From assembly GCA_037833965.1 (NCBI GenBank), contig AP031355.1:27925501-27989500 (forward strand): a stretch of 64,000 nt of DNA, read 5' to 3'. The position numbers and the translations under genes were made by a program. The first letter of the stretch is position 1, and the number at the start of each line of letters is the position of its first letter. Shown here piece after piece: positions 42,746-55,500 of the stretch. This stretch comes from Marchantia polymorpha subsp. ruderalis. Lineage: Eukaryota; Streptophyta; Marchantiopsida; Marchantiales; Marchantiaceae. The notes beneath the pieces were generated by a model that saw only the letters and a list, made by a program, of their open reading frames with translations, ran no database searches and was not told the DNA's origin.

Positions 42746-45700
42746 CTAACGGTTCGCCCTTTTTAGGGGAAACTTCCCGTAGGAGTACAATCAGGATATG
42801 TCACTCGAAGGAGTAAGGGGGAACTGTTCAAGTCTCTAACTCGCAGCCGGCTCTGAGCATCAGAAATCACCCGCAGGTGCAGATCCGCACTACTCAAGTC
42901 TCTAACCGGGTACTAGCTCTGAACATTCAGCCGAAGGCCTTCAACTACAACATACGGTAACTTCGCTATGCTGCAGCTTCTCTACGTGGTGCCAGGACCG
43001 AAATGCACAAACACGCCAAGAAAGTGAGTTCCTGATCTGCACTTCCGAAACTGGAAGAGTCCCAAGGCAAAACGCCTTGATCTACTTTATAACCTCAAAG
43101 GTCCTAACTAACACTACGCTATCCTATCTACTACTCGCAACATTTGCGCGAAACCAAAATATACTACTGCACTCGGCGGATCCGGTGCTGCGCCTCCTGC
43201 GCGCCGGACTGCTCCGCTCGCTGTCTCTACCTTGCCAGTCTTCCGACCGGCTGCGCAACCCCAGGCGTCGGAGGGCTGCAGTGACTTCCGACTCTAAGTG
43301 CGCCATAGTGTCGCGCGCACCCGACAAGAAGGTTTCTAATTTCCTCGCTACTCGCCGCCGACTCCGACTGTCACCCTCCGTCAAAGCCGCCGCCCGAAGC
43401 TCGAACTCCCTGAGTGTGATACTCTCTTGAGCTGCCACCTCCCTATGGGCGTATCCTTTTAGACAGTGAGTCACCCGCGTCGCCAACTCTTCTCGCGCCC
43501 GGCAGCTGCCTTCCACCTCTGCTAGCTGCATTTCCGCTTCCGCACGCTGCGCCCTCAAATCCGAGCACTCGGATTGCAAGTTGCGCAACAACTCCTCATC
43601 CTCCTTGCGGGCTCTTTGACTTTCTTCTAAGGCGCGCGTCTGGCGCGCAAGCTCTGCTGCTAGGATGCGGTTTTGTCTCCGCTCTTCTTGCAATTCCGAC
43701 TCGATCTTTACCCGCATTAGCTCGGCCTCCGCCTGGCTTTTCGTCGCCGCATCCTCCCTCTGCTGCTGCAAGGCTTGGTATAGCTTCTGTGTGACCGCCA
43801 GGTGTTGTCGGAGGGCGGTGTTCCTATCCTGATATACTTGGCACCTAGAGGCCCAAGTGGCCACCTTGCTCCTCGTCCTGCGCTTGACAGTCTCCACATA
43901 AGACTGCGGTTTTCCAGTACCCGAGTATTTGGATGTCTTGCGATCCAGATAGCGCAGGAGAGGGACTATCTGCTCGCACAACACCCCTGTTGGCGTTTTC
44001 TGCACAGAGTCCGCTTCCTGCTCTTCCGAGCTCGTCTCATCCTCAGTCTCGAGGATTTCAGTCGCCACTGAATCCCTTGGCGACTCCCTGGAACTGTGGC
44101 GCGCAGCAGCTTCCGCTGCGACTGCTGCTCCACTGCCTGCTAAAATATCCAAAGCAGTGGAGGATCCCACTGCTTGAGCCCCTGTTCCGGCTTGATCTTC
44201 GGTTTCCGAAGGGGTCGACGCCGCAGTGACTTTTGTCATCCTTGCACCGCCCGCTTCTGCTGCCTGCCCTTCCGGCGCAATCTGCGCGGAAGGTGTCTTC
44301 GCTGAAGGTGCGTCCGCCGAAGGCGTCCGCACACTAGTCGCCGGCCCTGTCCGTCTCGCAGTCGACGAATCCGGCCGACTCTCTGTTGACCGACTCGCAG
44401 TCGGCCGACTAGCAGTTGTTTGACTGGGAGTCGGATACACTCTGCGCGTCTTCACTCCACTTGGCCTGCTTGCTGGTGGCGTTTTTCCAGAAGTGCCTTC
44501 CGCCGAAGGCGACCCTCTGAGGGTTGTTGGCTCGTCAGCCAAACTCCCTTCTGCTTCTGGCCTGCTGTCCGGTTCAACGCGCCGCTTAGTTGGCCTTCCT
44601 TCCGTTTGTCGACCTTCAGTCGCCCGACTCGTAGTCGGCCGACTGTCAGTCCGTCCATCTCCTTCCGAAGGCATTGGTGCCTTCTGCGCAGAGGTATTTG
44701 TCGACTTCCCTAGAATTTGCGCGATTATCTCCTCCTGCGTGGGATTCCGCCGGACCGGAGTACGCCCGGTCTCCTCAGTACTAGTTGGCATTTTGCGTGC
44801 CCTCTATTTTGGTCGACTGTGAGGCTCGTGGGTGGGCCGACCACGAGTCGGCGCAGCTGGCACTTCCGGCTGCCTGTCCTCAGGTCTCTCATCCCACTTC
44901 CGCTTTCGCGGAATGCGCTTACTTCGACGTTCTTCTGCTGCTCTTGCTGGGGCCGGAGCCGGAGGCGGACTGGCAGGTTCCTCGTCCGGATCCGTGTCTA
45001 CTTCGGCCTCCCGTGAGTATCTACCTGGATAGCTCCGGGTCAGCAGCGGAAACCGTGTCCGCTCTGAATTTGTCAAACATCCCATCGCCCGATAAAACAC
45101 AATCAGGTAAGGCGAAAGATGGTTGAGGGTTCCTCCTCTCTCTTCTTGCGCATGTTGGCGCGTCACCTTCCACAGGAGCCGTGCCCAATGCACTGGAGCT
45201 CCTGACAACACTAGTTCCACAAATCCTACCTGACAACCATGCATGTAAGCGGTCTTGGTCGGTTGTAATATCTGCAGCAATGCAGTCGCGACATTTCTCC
45301 GCAATCGATCTTTGTAATCCCGTGTCCGGAAACCGTTCTTGGGATGCCTGGCAACTTTGAAAAGCTCATTGTAGGAGATTTCTTCCTCCTGGGACACCTT
45401 CACGCTATCGGCCTCGAAGAGGAGATACCCTTCCTCGCCGGCACACCTGCCCAACACCTGCGCCCAGTCACAAATATCCCATCTTTCTGGATGTGGACGG
45501 AATCCGCGTGAGGGCTTGTGTCTCTCCTGCAGATACTCGCGCACCATCTCCGGACATGTCCAGTTCCACCCCCACAGGAGGAAATCGAGCTTCAGCCCCA
45601 GCAGCACATCTTGAAATGCGCGTAGACCGATCTGTGGCACCCTGAGGGGAGACACTCGCAGCTGGGGAACCTTCGACATTGCGTTTCCTGCACACACAAA

Positions 45701-47037
45701 CGTTCCCCCTTTTCGCTCGCTCTCTCACAATCGCCACTGCGCGTCGGCCGCTCAAGCACTGACTGCTCACTCTCTCTTCGCTCACGCTCAAGTTCGCTAC
45801 TTGCAATTCTCTCCAAGGTCTGTCAAGATCCTTGCGCAACTCGTCTCCGCACTCTCTCCTCTCACTGCAGGTCTCTCCGCCCTTGCGCGTAATCTTGGAA
45901 GCTGGAAATCCCAAAATCAAGAATGAGAGAATGAGACTGGAGCGCAGCCTTTTCTTCTCCGAATTCAAGAACGTCCAACGTTCTTACTGGTTACAACGTA
46001 CGCAGCCGGCTATACGGCCTAACGGTTCGCCCTTTGCATGCGCGAATTCACGTCTCCGCACTGCGCGCATTCGCACGCGTGAATGTTGAATTCTTCCGCC
46101 GCCGCCGTCTTCCGGACTCGAGTCCGCCGCAGGGTATACGTCGGCTATGTTGTCTTTCCCTAACCCGTCCATCACCGGAGGCGTGTCGCCGCTGGCGTGT
46201 TCCTTATCCGTCGGCGCCTTGCTGGAGGCGCACCTCCAGTCGGCGCGAATTACGCCGGCGCGTATTCGTACAGCTTATTTTGTCCGTTCTGCCTCGTCCA
46301 TTGCTGACGGCGCATATCCCGCCGGCGCCAGTCATACTAGCGCATCCGTCTATCAGTGCCACGTCGGAGGCGTACATCCAGCCGACTCTCTTCCGTGAGC
46401 AGCCGCCAAAGGCGCTTCTGACTCTGAGTTGCTTTCCTTCCATGAGCGCGTGATTCCGCCGAAGGCGCATCGCCGAAGGCGTACGGGAGTCCTTTCCGGC
46501 TGTGAACCCTAGCGCGAACGGCGCATGTCCGGCTCCGAGTTTTCCGACGCTCATAACTTCTTCGTCCCTGATCCATCTCCAACGCTCTTGGCCTCGTTAG
46601 AACAAGCGTCCCGAGCTCTTTCTAATGCAACTTCAACCAACTGGATCTACCGTGTATTCCGATTGTTATGAGGGTTTCCCTTTCCGCGCTAGCGGCGCAT
46701 CGCCGAAGGCGCACTCATGGTCGGAAGCCTTTAGAGGTCCAGACCGTTCTTCTGACGTCTTTAGCAAAACCTCCTCCTGAGGTGTCTGCGCCGGAAGCGT
46801 AGCTTGCTTAAACGCTGGAAGCGCGTGAGTAGAGACACCTTAGAAAAGGAGCTTTTGCCGAAGGCGCCGAAGACATTGGCGTTGGTACATCCGACTACGC
46901 GATTCTTCGTGACCTCGTGACGATCTCATCAATCCACTCTATTTAACGTACCCTTTTCTAACTACAAACACTGCTTCGGTACTAGTTTTCTAAAATTGTT
47001 TAAATTCTGCAAAAAAAACAAAAAGTGTGTTACCACA
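42746..47037 (-). mobile_element. Family 2 5' LTR, nearly complete ('S')
   Basis: The minus strand runs from the 5' terminus (GTGTTACCACA at 47037) through U3 and the reading-frame region (about 43124-45697; conserved block ATG near 45679) to the TATA box (about 43090) and part of R/U5. The U5 end is lost at the inverted junction near 42765. The frame is broken at about one point. The TSD CAGGT follows at 47038. Confidence 0.87.
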
Positions 47038-47042
47038 CAGGT
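47038..47042. repeat. Target-site duplication CAGGT (right copy)
   Basis: It pairs with 20187-20191. After it, LTR W resumes with GTAGATCCGAACTACTCAAG. Confidence 0.93.
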
Positions 47043-50000
47043 GTAGATCCGAACTACTCAAGTCTCTAACCAATGTACTAGCTCTGAACATTCGGCCGAA
47101 GGCCTTCAGCTACAAAATGCGGAACGCCAAGTTGTAGCTCCTCTTGCGTGGTGACAGAACTAAGGACACAAACATGCAGAGGAAATGAGTTTCTGATCTG
47201 CACTTCCGAAATTGGGAAAGAACCCAAGGCAAAACGCCTTGAACTATTTTATACCTTCTAAGTCCCAACTAGCACTACACTGCACTACACTACTCGCCTG
47301 CACGGAACCACGCTACACTACACTCCGCATAACCTGTGCTACGCCTCCTGCGCGACGGACTGCCGCGCACTAACTCCCTACCCTGCCAGTCCTCCGCTCG
47401 ACTGCGCAGTCCTAACCGCTGCAACGCCGCGGACACCTCCACCTTGAGGGTGGACATGGTATCCCGCGCCTTCGACAGAAAAGCGTCTAGCTTCTTCGCC
47501 ACCTTCCGCTGACTCCTGCTGTCGCCTGCCAACAACCCTGCTGCGCGAAGCTCTAACTCACGCAGTGTGAGTTTCTCCTGCGCCGCCACTTCCCCGTGGG
47601 CGTAGCCCTTGAGACGGTGGGCGACACGCCTCGCCATCTCCTCCTTCGTGCGATCTGCCTCTCGCCTGCGATCATCTTCAATTACCACCAACTGCGATTC
47701 GGCCTCCGCACGCTGCGCTCTCAATTCACCACACTCTGACTGTAGCCTGCGGATTAAATTCTCATCCGCCTGTCGTGCGAACTGACACTCCTCTAACAAC
47801 CGCGTCTGTCGCACGAGCTCCTCTGACAAAATCCGATTTTGGGTCTGCTCAGAAATCAGTGCTTCCGTGACCTTCACCTGCTCCTTGGTGAGCTCTTCCA
47901 GTTTCCCATCCCTCACCTTTTCGGAGTACTTGTAAAATTTCTGATTGAGGTTATACTGACCCCACAAGCATTCATGCTTCTCTCGCAGATCCTTAAGTTC
48001 CCGGTCCACCCGAGCTAGTAGCTTGCTAGTGTGGACTTAAGTGCGAGTCCGCCTGCGCACTAATTTGATGTAAGATCCCGGCTGGAGTGGATCGGCGTAT
48101 TTATCAAATTTGCGATCCAAGTACTTCAGCAACGGTATCACCTGCTCAGAGAGCGCCGCCGCCGGCGCTCCACCAATTTCCTCCTCCTCCTCCTCGGTAT
48201 CCCCTGCTCCCGACATTGCTTCTGTGAACCTCCGTCGTCATCATCCGAGTTAAGGATTTCAGTCGCCATTGATTGCATTGGCGACTGACCCGAGTGGGGC
48301 TGCACGTCGTCTACGGGTGCTGCCTGCGAAGGCACAGCTGCAGCCTCGCTACTCTTCGCCAAAATGTCCAAGGCGGTGGGCGAATGTGGCCGTGCTACAT
48401 CCCCGTCGCCCGCTTGTCGGTCTTCGACCGTATCCTCTCTGCCGCCGACGTCCGCCGCCGAAGGCGATCGAGCGGAGGGTGTATGCGCGGGGTTTGATTG
48501 CACATCGCGCACCGCGCACCGAAATTTCGTCCCGCGAACAATCAATCCGCTTCTCCGTCAGGTCCTGCTCCCTCGATCGGTCCTGCGCGAGGGCTGTGCC
48601 TGGCCTGTGCGCAGGCGCAAATGCCGGCGCCTTGTTCGCCGCAGGCGCAGCGCCGAAGGCGTCTATCGCCGAAGGCGACATAGCCGGAGGCCGCTCGCCC
48701 GATGTTTCTTGGCCCGAAGGCCCTACCGCCGAAGGCGCATCTACCGGCGGACTACCCGCCGATGATGCGGCCTCCGCACGCTCCGTGCTCGCATCTTCTC
48801 GGCCCGAAGGCCCTGGCGCCGAAGGCGCAAATCGCGGCGCGTTGGGCGCCGGAGGATCTGGCCCCAAAGGCCCGTGTTCCGTAGGCGGATCTTCCGCCGG
48901 CTCCTTCCCCTTCCTACGTTGGAACGGGGGTGAATCCTGCTTGTGCGCAGGCGGCATGTGCACAGGTGACCTGTGCACAGGCGGACTGCCTCTTCCTATG
49001 CGTAGGCGTAGGTCCACGTCCGCTTGTGGTCGCCTTTCCGTCGAGGCTCGCCTGTGCGCAGGCGGAACACTTGTCCGCAACGCACGTAGTAACGCACGAG
49101 TAGAAGTCGGCGACTCCTCTGCATCAGTGTCGACCTCGTTATCCCGCACATACTTGCCGGGATGGTCGACGGACAACGGCGGAAAAGGAGCAAGCTCCGC
49201 CGCGGTCAAACAATTTTGCTACCGATAGAAATTGATTAGGAAAGGAGAGAGATGATTTAGAGTTCCCCCCTTCTCCTCGAAAGCGTGCTGTCGCATCACT
49301 CTGTGCAGGATGCTTGCCCAGTGAATTAGAGCTCCCTCGATGATGCACTCCACAAAAGAGACCTGCCATAATGTGATGTAGCAGGCGCGGTGTGGCTGCA
49401 GTAATTGCAGCAGCGCCGTAGCCACAGTTCGGCGGAAGCGATCCTTGTAATCGCGGGTCTTGTACCCATTCTTGGTTGACCTCTCCCGCTTGAACAGCTC
49501 CACAAATTGTGCCTCGTCCTGCTTAGACACCTTGACGCTCTCACTATCAAAGAGGAGGTGCCCAGGGATGCCGGCACACCTCCCTAATGCTTGCGCCCAA
49601 TCTTGGACTGTCCACCGATCGACATGCGGACGCAATCCGCGCGAAGGTGGTCCCCGTGGCTCTAGCCACTCACGCACCATATCCGCACAAATGTAGTTCC
49701 ATCCCCATAGCAAGAAATCGAGCTTTCTTGCTATCAGGCGCTCCTCGTAAGCGCGCAGCCCGTTCTGTGGCACTCGGAGCGGCAGCATCCGCAATCGGCT
49801 CAGTCTCGACATTGCGTTCTTGGAATTCGCCTGTTCGCTAATTCTCCTTCTGCTCCGCTCGAGCTCCTTGCTTCCTCGGCAAACTCTAATCTCACTCAAT
49901 TCCAAATCACGCGCACTCACTTCTCTCTCAATCACCAAGTAATCCTCTACGCAGCGATGTCGGAAATGCTTAGCAGCTAGCAGATGGACGCGCGCAGCTC

Positions 50001-51266
50001 GCACTAGAAAATGGAACCGCGAATTCAAGAATGGGACGCTCTCCGCCTCCCGGTCGAAGATCATGGTCCGCTCTTGCTCGTGAGGGTCGACTCAAATGAT
50101 GGCCGCGCCGGCTCTACGCTAAAACTGTCTCCGCTCTCACGCGCGGCTTCATGCTTCGCCGACGCCGATTTAACTCACACGCTCGAATTGGCGAATTTGA
50201 ACTCCGCGAGCGTACTACGCCGCGGACATGGGTGCGCAGCGCCGAAGGCGGATTTTCCGCCTTGCGCGGTACACTCGTTCGTACCGCTCCTCAGCCAATC
50301 CTCCTCTGCCTCGGCGCTTGTCCTCACGTCGGACAAAAGTTCAACTCCCGCCTGTGCGCAGGCGGACTCCTCGGCGGATTCTCCGCCGGCGCGGAACTTC
50401 ACTCGCCTGTGCACAGGCGCTCGCCTGTGCGCAGGCAAATCCGTCCGCGTCGATGCGCTGGCACGGAAGGCGTTGACTGCGGTCAAACAACTCCGTCTAG
50501 ACTGTCCGTTCCTTGACCCTCCGTCGGCGCTCCTGCCGCCGCAACTCCGTCCGACCGAGAGCGCATCCATCCGTCCCGTCCGTACAGTCCGTACGGATTT
50601 TACTATTCTCGCGGCTCCTTGCTCGTCCGCGCTGTTGCGCTGGCGCGGAAGCCGCCGTACAATTTCTACCTCCGAAGGCGCATTTCTAGGGCCGAAGGCG
50701 GATTTCCCGCCGCCGCCGAAGCGCCTGTGCACAGGCGGACGCCTGTGCGTAGGCGAATTTCGCGCCTACATCAAAAACCCTATTTCGCCTGTGCACAGGC
50801 GAACTTCCTTCGTCCGCGCATAGGACAAAACTTCTTCGCATGTGCACAGGCGGAAAGCTGAGTATCTTACAACCTTCATAACTCCCGGAGGCCTTATCCG
50901 TTGTTGGCGTTCTTGGGCTCGTTGGAATCAGCGCGTCGAGCTCTTTTCAACGAGACCCTAACTAAGTCAAGGCGTTTGGGGATTGACCTAAATATGAAGG
51001 ATTTCCCTACCGCCGAGGGCGCAGCACCCAAGGCGGATTTTGCGCCTTGCGCCGTAGGGATCCTACCTTCAGCGCTCGCAGGGAGGGTGGTGCCCTTCCT
51101 TGACGCTGCACCCAACGCCTAGATTCTACGAGGTCCCTCGAGAATCTTTGCGATCTTCCGAATTCACTCTATTTTGCTGCACCGAAGGCTATTTACATTG
51201 CTGCCTTGGTACAATCTTCCAAAAATGTTTTAATTTCCTCAAAATTACCAAAAGTGGGGTACCACA
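47043..51266 (-). mobile_element. Family 1 LTR 'W', part 2 (R, promoter, U3)
   Basis: Continues W from 20191: rest of R, hairpin, TATA (47248-47253), U3 frame region (about 47290-50064), palindrome-rich U3 (about 50200-50850) and the 5' terminus ending GGGGTACCACA at 51266. Without the insertion, W is about 4993 bp, a normal full-length family 1 LTR. The frame is broken at several points. Confidence 0.9.
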
Positions 51267-51271
51267 CGACG
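51267..51271. repeat. Target-site duplication of W (right copy, CGACG)
   Basis: The left copy is CGGCG at 19418-19422, with one mismatch. The flanking Z reading-frame sequence (CGCCGCCGGCG then CTCCAACAATTTCC) is continuous across W. Confidence 0.8.
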
Positions 51272-52580
51272 CTCCAACAATTTCCTCCTCCTCCTCCTCG
51301 GTATCCCCTGCTCCTGACATTGCTTCGGTGGAGCCTCCGTCGTCATCATCCGAGTTAAGGATTTCAGTCGCCATTGATTGCGTTGGCGACTGACCCGAGT
51401 GGGGTTGCACGTCGTCTACGGGTGCTGCCTACAAAGGCACAGCTGCAGCCTCGCTGCTCTTCGCCAAAATGTCCAAGGCGGTGGGCGAATGTGGCCGTGC
51501 TACATCCCCGTCGCCCGCTTGTGGGTCTTCGACCGTATCCTCTCTGCCGCCGACGTCCGCCGCCGAAGGCGATCGAGCAGAGTGTGTCTGCGCGGGGTTT
51601 GATTGCGGATCGCGCACCAAAATTTCGTCCCGCGAACAGTCAATCCGCTCCTCCGTCACGTCCTGCTCGCTCGATCAGTCCTGCGCAAGGGCTGTGCCTG
51701 GCCTGTGCGCAGGCGCAAATGCCGGCGCCTTGTCCGCCGCAGGCGCAGCGCCGAAGGCGTCTATCGCCGAAGGCGACATAGCCGGAGGCCGCTCGCCCGA
51801 TGTCCCTTGGCCCGAAGGCCCTACCGCCGAAGGCGCATCTACCGGCGGACTACCCGCCGATGGTGCGGCCTCCGCACGCTCCCTGTTCGCATCTTGTTGG
51901 CCCGAAGGCCCTGGCGCCGAAGGCGCAAATCGCGGCGCGTTGGGCGCCGGAGGGTCTGGTCCCGAAGGCCCGTGACCCGTAGGCGGATCTTCCGCCGGCT
52001 CCTTCCCCTTCCTACGTTGGAACAGGGGTGAATCCTGCCTGTGCGCAGGCGGCGTGTGCACAGGCGACTGCTTCTTCCTACGCATAGGCGTAGGTCCACG
52101 TCCGCTTGTGGTCGCCTTTCCGTCGAGGCTCGCCTGTGCGCAGGCGGAACACCCGTCTGCAACGCACGTGGTAACTCCGGAGGCCCTTGGCCCGTAGGCG
52201 GCTTCTCGTCCGTCGAAGGTGCAGCTTGGTCCGTTGCTCCTGCAGACGTCCGCGCTCCCTCGTTCTTCTCCGGCGACGCACTTGCTTTCTCCGTGGCAAT
52301 CGTCGCCGTGTCCGCGCTGCTGGCTGGTAACACAAGCCTGCGCGCCTTCTGCTTCGGCCGGCTGCACACTTCGTGCAACGGCCGCTGCCGAATGGGAGCA
52401 GTGGGTTCTTGATGCTGCTCCTCTTCGGACTCCTCTCACCATCGCCGCTTCCGCGGCACTCTTGCTGCGGGGGTGTTTCTTCCTTCGTCCCTCCGCCTTG
52501 GCGGAGTAGAAGTCGGCGACTCCTCTGTGTCAGTGTCGACCTCGTTGTCCCGCACATACCTCCCGGGATGGTCGACGGAC
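51272..52580 (-). mobile_element. Family 1 LTR 'Z', part 2 (middle of U3 frame)
   Basis: The minus strand continues the Z frame region from the acidic tract through the palindrome-rich middle toward the conserved block. It is interrupted at 52580 (CGGAC) by the solo LTR R. The frame is degraded. Confidence 0.87.
52576..52580. repeat. Target-site duplication CGGAC (left copy)
   Basis: Identical to 57449-57453, flanking the solo LTR R. Confidence 0.93.
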
Positions 52581-55500
52581 TATAATAACCCACCAAAGGC
52601 TAAAACTGCAGTATGGTGGTAAAAAGATCGAACCCACAGGGACAGAGGCAACACACAGAGTAAAAGTGTCACGTTTAACAGACTTTTTGTAGAGTTTGAA
52701 TTCTAGGCGACTATCACTCCCAGAAATACTGCAGTGCTCGACTCGGAGGCTCGACTCGGAGGAGGATCTCGACTCGGAGGATGCTCGGAGGATGCACAGT
52801 ACAGCGTGGTCACTCAACACACACACACACACACACACACCTGAAACTGGCAAAAGCACAACTCGGAGGTCGGTCAGGACCTCCGCTTCGGATTTCAGGA
52901 GGAAAGTGTCTCAAAAGTTCACTCAGAGGTTCTGCAGGTAGTGACTCCCACTCCGGCTTTTACTGCCCTTCCGCCAGGAACTAGCGTAGGGTACCCGGAC
53001 TGGACTTCCCACTTCGGAACGAAGCCTCTTCATACGCCGTGGACGTCACCCTCGACTCACACCAAACGCAGGGAGTGCAGGCCCGACTGAGAACTTAACT
53101 GAGACACGATCCAGTAACACACACACAACCTGAATTGCAAATCAAGGCTTACACGAAGTAATAAAACTTCACATTGGCATTCAGGGGAAACTTCCCGTAG
53201 GAGTACAATCAGGATATGTCACTCGAAGGAGTAAGGGGGAACTGTTCAAGTCTCTAACTCGCAGCCGGCTCTGAGCATCAGAAATCATCCGCAGGTGCAG
53301 ATCCGCACTACTCAAGTCTCTAACCGGGTACTAGCTCTGAACATTCAGCCGAAGGCCTTCAACTACAACATACGGTAACTTCGCTATGCTGCAGCTTCTC
53401 TACGTGGTGCCAGGACCAAAATGCACAAACACGCCAAGAAAGTGAGTTCCTGATCTGCACTTCCGAAACTGGAAGAGTCCCAAGGCAAAACGCCTTGATC
53501 TACTTTATACCCTCAAAGGTCCTAACTAACACTACGCTATCCTATCTACTACTCGCAACACCTGCACGAAACCAAACTACGCTACTGCACTCTGCAGATC
53601 CGGTGCTGCGCCTCGTGCGCGCCGGACTGCCTCGCTCGCTATCTCTACCTTGCCAGTCTTCCGACCGGCTGCGCAATCCCAGGCGTCGGAGGGCTGCAGT
53701 CACTTCCGACTCTAAGTGCGCCATAGTGTCGCACGCACCCGACAAGAAGGTTTCTAATTTCCTCGCTACTCGCCGCCGACTCCGACTGTCATCCTCCGTC
53801 AATGCCGCCGCCCGAAGCTCGAACTCTCTGAGTGTGATCCTCTTTTGAGCTGCCACCTCCCAATGGGCGTATCCTTTTAGGCAGTGAGTCACCCGCGTCG
53901 CCAACTCTTCTCGCGTCCTGCAGCTGCCTTCTACCTCCGCTAGCTGCATTTCCGCTTCCGCACGCTGCGCCCGCAAATCCGAGCACTCGGATTGCAAGTT
54001 GCGCAACAACTCCTCATCCTCCTTGCGTATTCTTTGACTTTCTTCTAAGGCGCGCGTCTGGCGCGCAAGCTCTGCTGCTAGGATGCGGTTTTGTCTCCGC
54101 TCTTCCTGCAATTTCGACTCGATCTTTGCCCGCATTAGCTCGGCATCCGCCTGGCTTTTCGTCGCCGCATCCTCCCTCTGCTGCTGCAAGGCTTGGTATA
54201 GCTTCTGTGTGACCGCCAGGTGTTGTCGGAGGGCAGTGTTACTATCCTGCAATACTTGGCACCTAGAGGCCCAGGTGGCCACCTTGCTCCTCGTCCTTCG
54301 CTTGACAGTCTCCACATAAGACTGCGGTTTTCCAGTACCCGAGTACTTGGATGTCTTGCGATCCAGATATCGCAAGAGTGGGACTATCTGCTCGCACAAC
54401 ACCCCTGTTGGCGTTTTCTGCACAGAATCCGCTTCCTGCTCTTCCGAGCTCGTCTCATCCTCCGTTTTGAGGATTTCAGTCGCCACCGAATCCCTTGGCG
54501 ACTCCCTGGAACTGTGGCGCGCAGCAGCCTCCGCTGCGACTGCCGCTCCACTGCCTGCTAAAATATCCAGGGCAGTGGGGGATCCCACTGCTTGAGCCCC
54601 TGTTCCGGCTCGATCTTCGGTTTCCGAAGGGGTCGACGCCGCAGTGACTTTTGTCACCCTTGCACCGCCCGCTTCTGCTGCCTGCCCTTCCGGCGCAATC
54701 TGCGCGGAAGGTGTCTTCGCTGAAGGTGCGTCCGCCGAAGGCGTCCGCACACTGGTCGCCGGCCCTGTCCGTCTCGCAGTCGGCGAATCCGGCCGACTCT
54801 CTGTTGACCGACTCGCAGTCGGCCGACTAGCAGTTGTCCGACTGGCAGTCGGATACACCCTGCGCGTCTTTACTCCACTTGGCCTGCTTGCTGGCGGCGT
54901 TTTCCCAGAAGTGCCTTCTGCCGAAGACGACTCTCTGAGGGTTGTTGGCTCGTCAGCCAAACTCTCTTCTGCTTCCGGCCTGCTGTCCGGTTCAACGCGC
55001 CGCTCAGTCGGCCTTCCTTCCGTTTGTCGACCTTCAGCCGCCCGACTCGTAGTCGGCCGACTGTCAGTCCGTCCATCTCCTTCCGAAGGCATTGGTGCCT
55101 TCTGCGCAGAGGTATTTGTCGACTTCCCTAGAATCTGCGCGATTATCTCCTCCTGCGTGGGATTCCGCCGGACCGGAGTACGCCCGGTCTCCTCAGGTAC
55201 TAGTTGGCATTTTGCGTGCCCTCTGTTTTGGTCGACTGTGAGGCTCGTTGGTGGGCCGACTACGAGTCGGCGCAACTGGCACTTCCGGCTGCCTGTCCTC
55301 AGGTCTCTCATCCCACTTCCGCTTTCGCGGAATGCGCTCACTTCGACGTTCTTCTGCTGCTCTTGCTGGGGCCGGAGCCGGAGGCGGACTAGCAGGTTCC
55401 TCGTCCGGATCCGTGTCTACTTCGGCCTCCCGTGAGTATCTACCTTGATAGCTCCGTGTCAGCAGCGGAAACCGTGTCCGCTCTGAATTTGTCAAACATC

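Larger units (their letters stand above)
20192..47037 (-). mobile_element. Family 2 LTR element inserted in W (with nested insertions)
   Basis: A minus-strand family 2 element bounded by TGTAATAACCC (20192) and GTGTTACCACA (47037) with the TSD CAGGT. The two ends are separate LTRs: the left piece (20192-21553) and the right piece (42746-47037) overlap in R, the promoter and the C-terminal frame. About a dozen differences were counted by eye over roughly 775 aligned bases (20777-21553 against 42770-43545), so the element is young. Between them lie a family 1 5' LTR with gag, a family 2 LTR with gag and protease, element D and rearranged family 2 pieces. The element's own internal coding region is not recognisable. 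Confidence 0.82.

Noticed and set aside
20192-47037. One single family 2 solo LTR split by insertions
   Set aside because: The left and right pieces overlap in R, promoter and C-terminal frame, so they are two LTRs, not halves of one.
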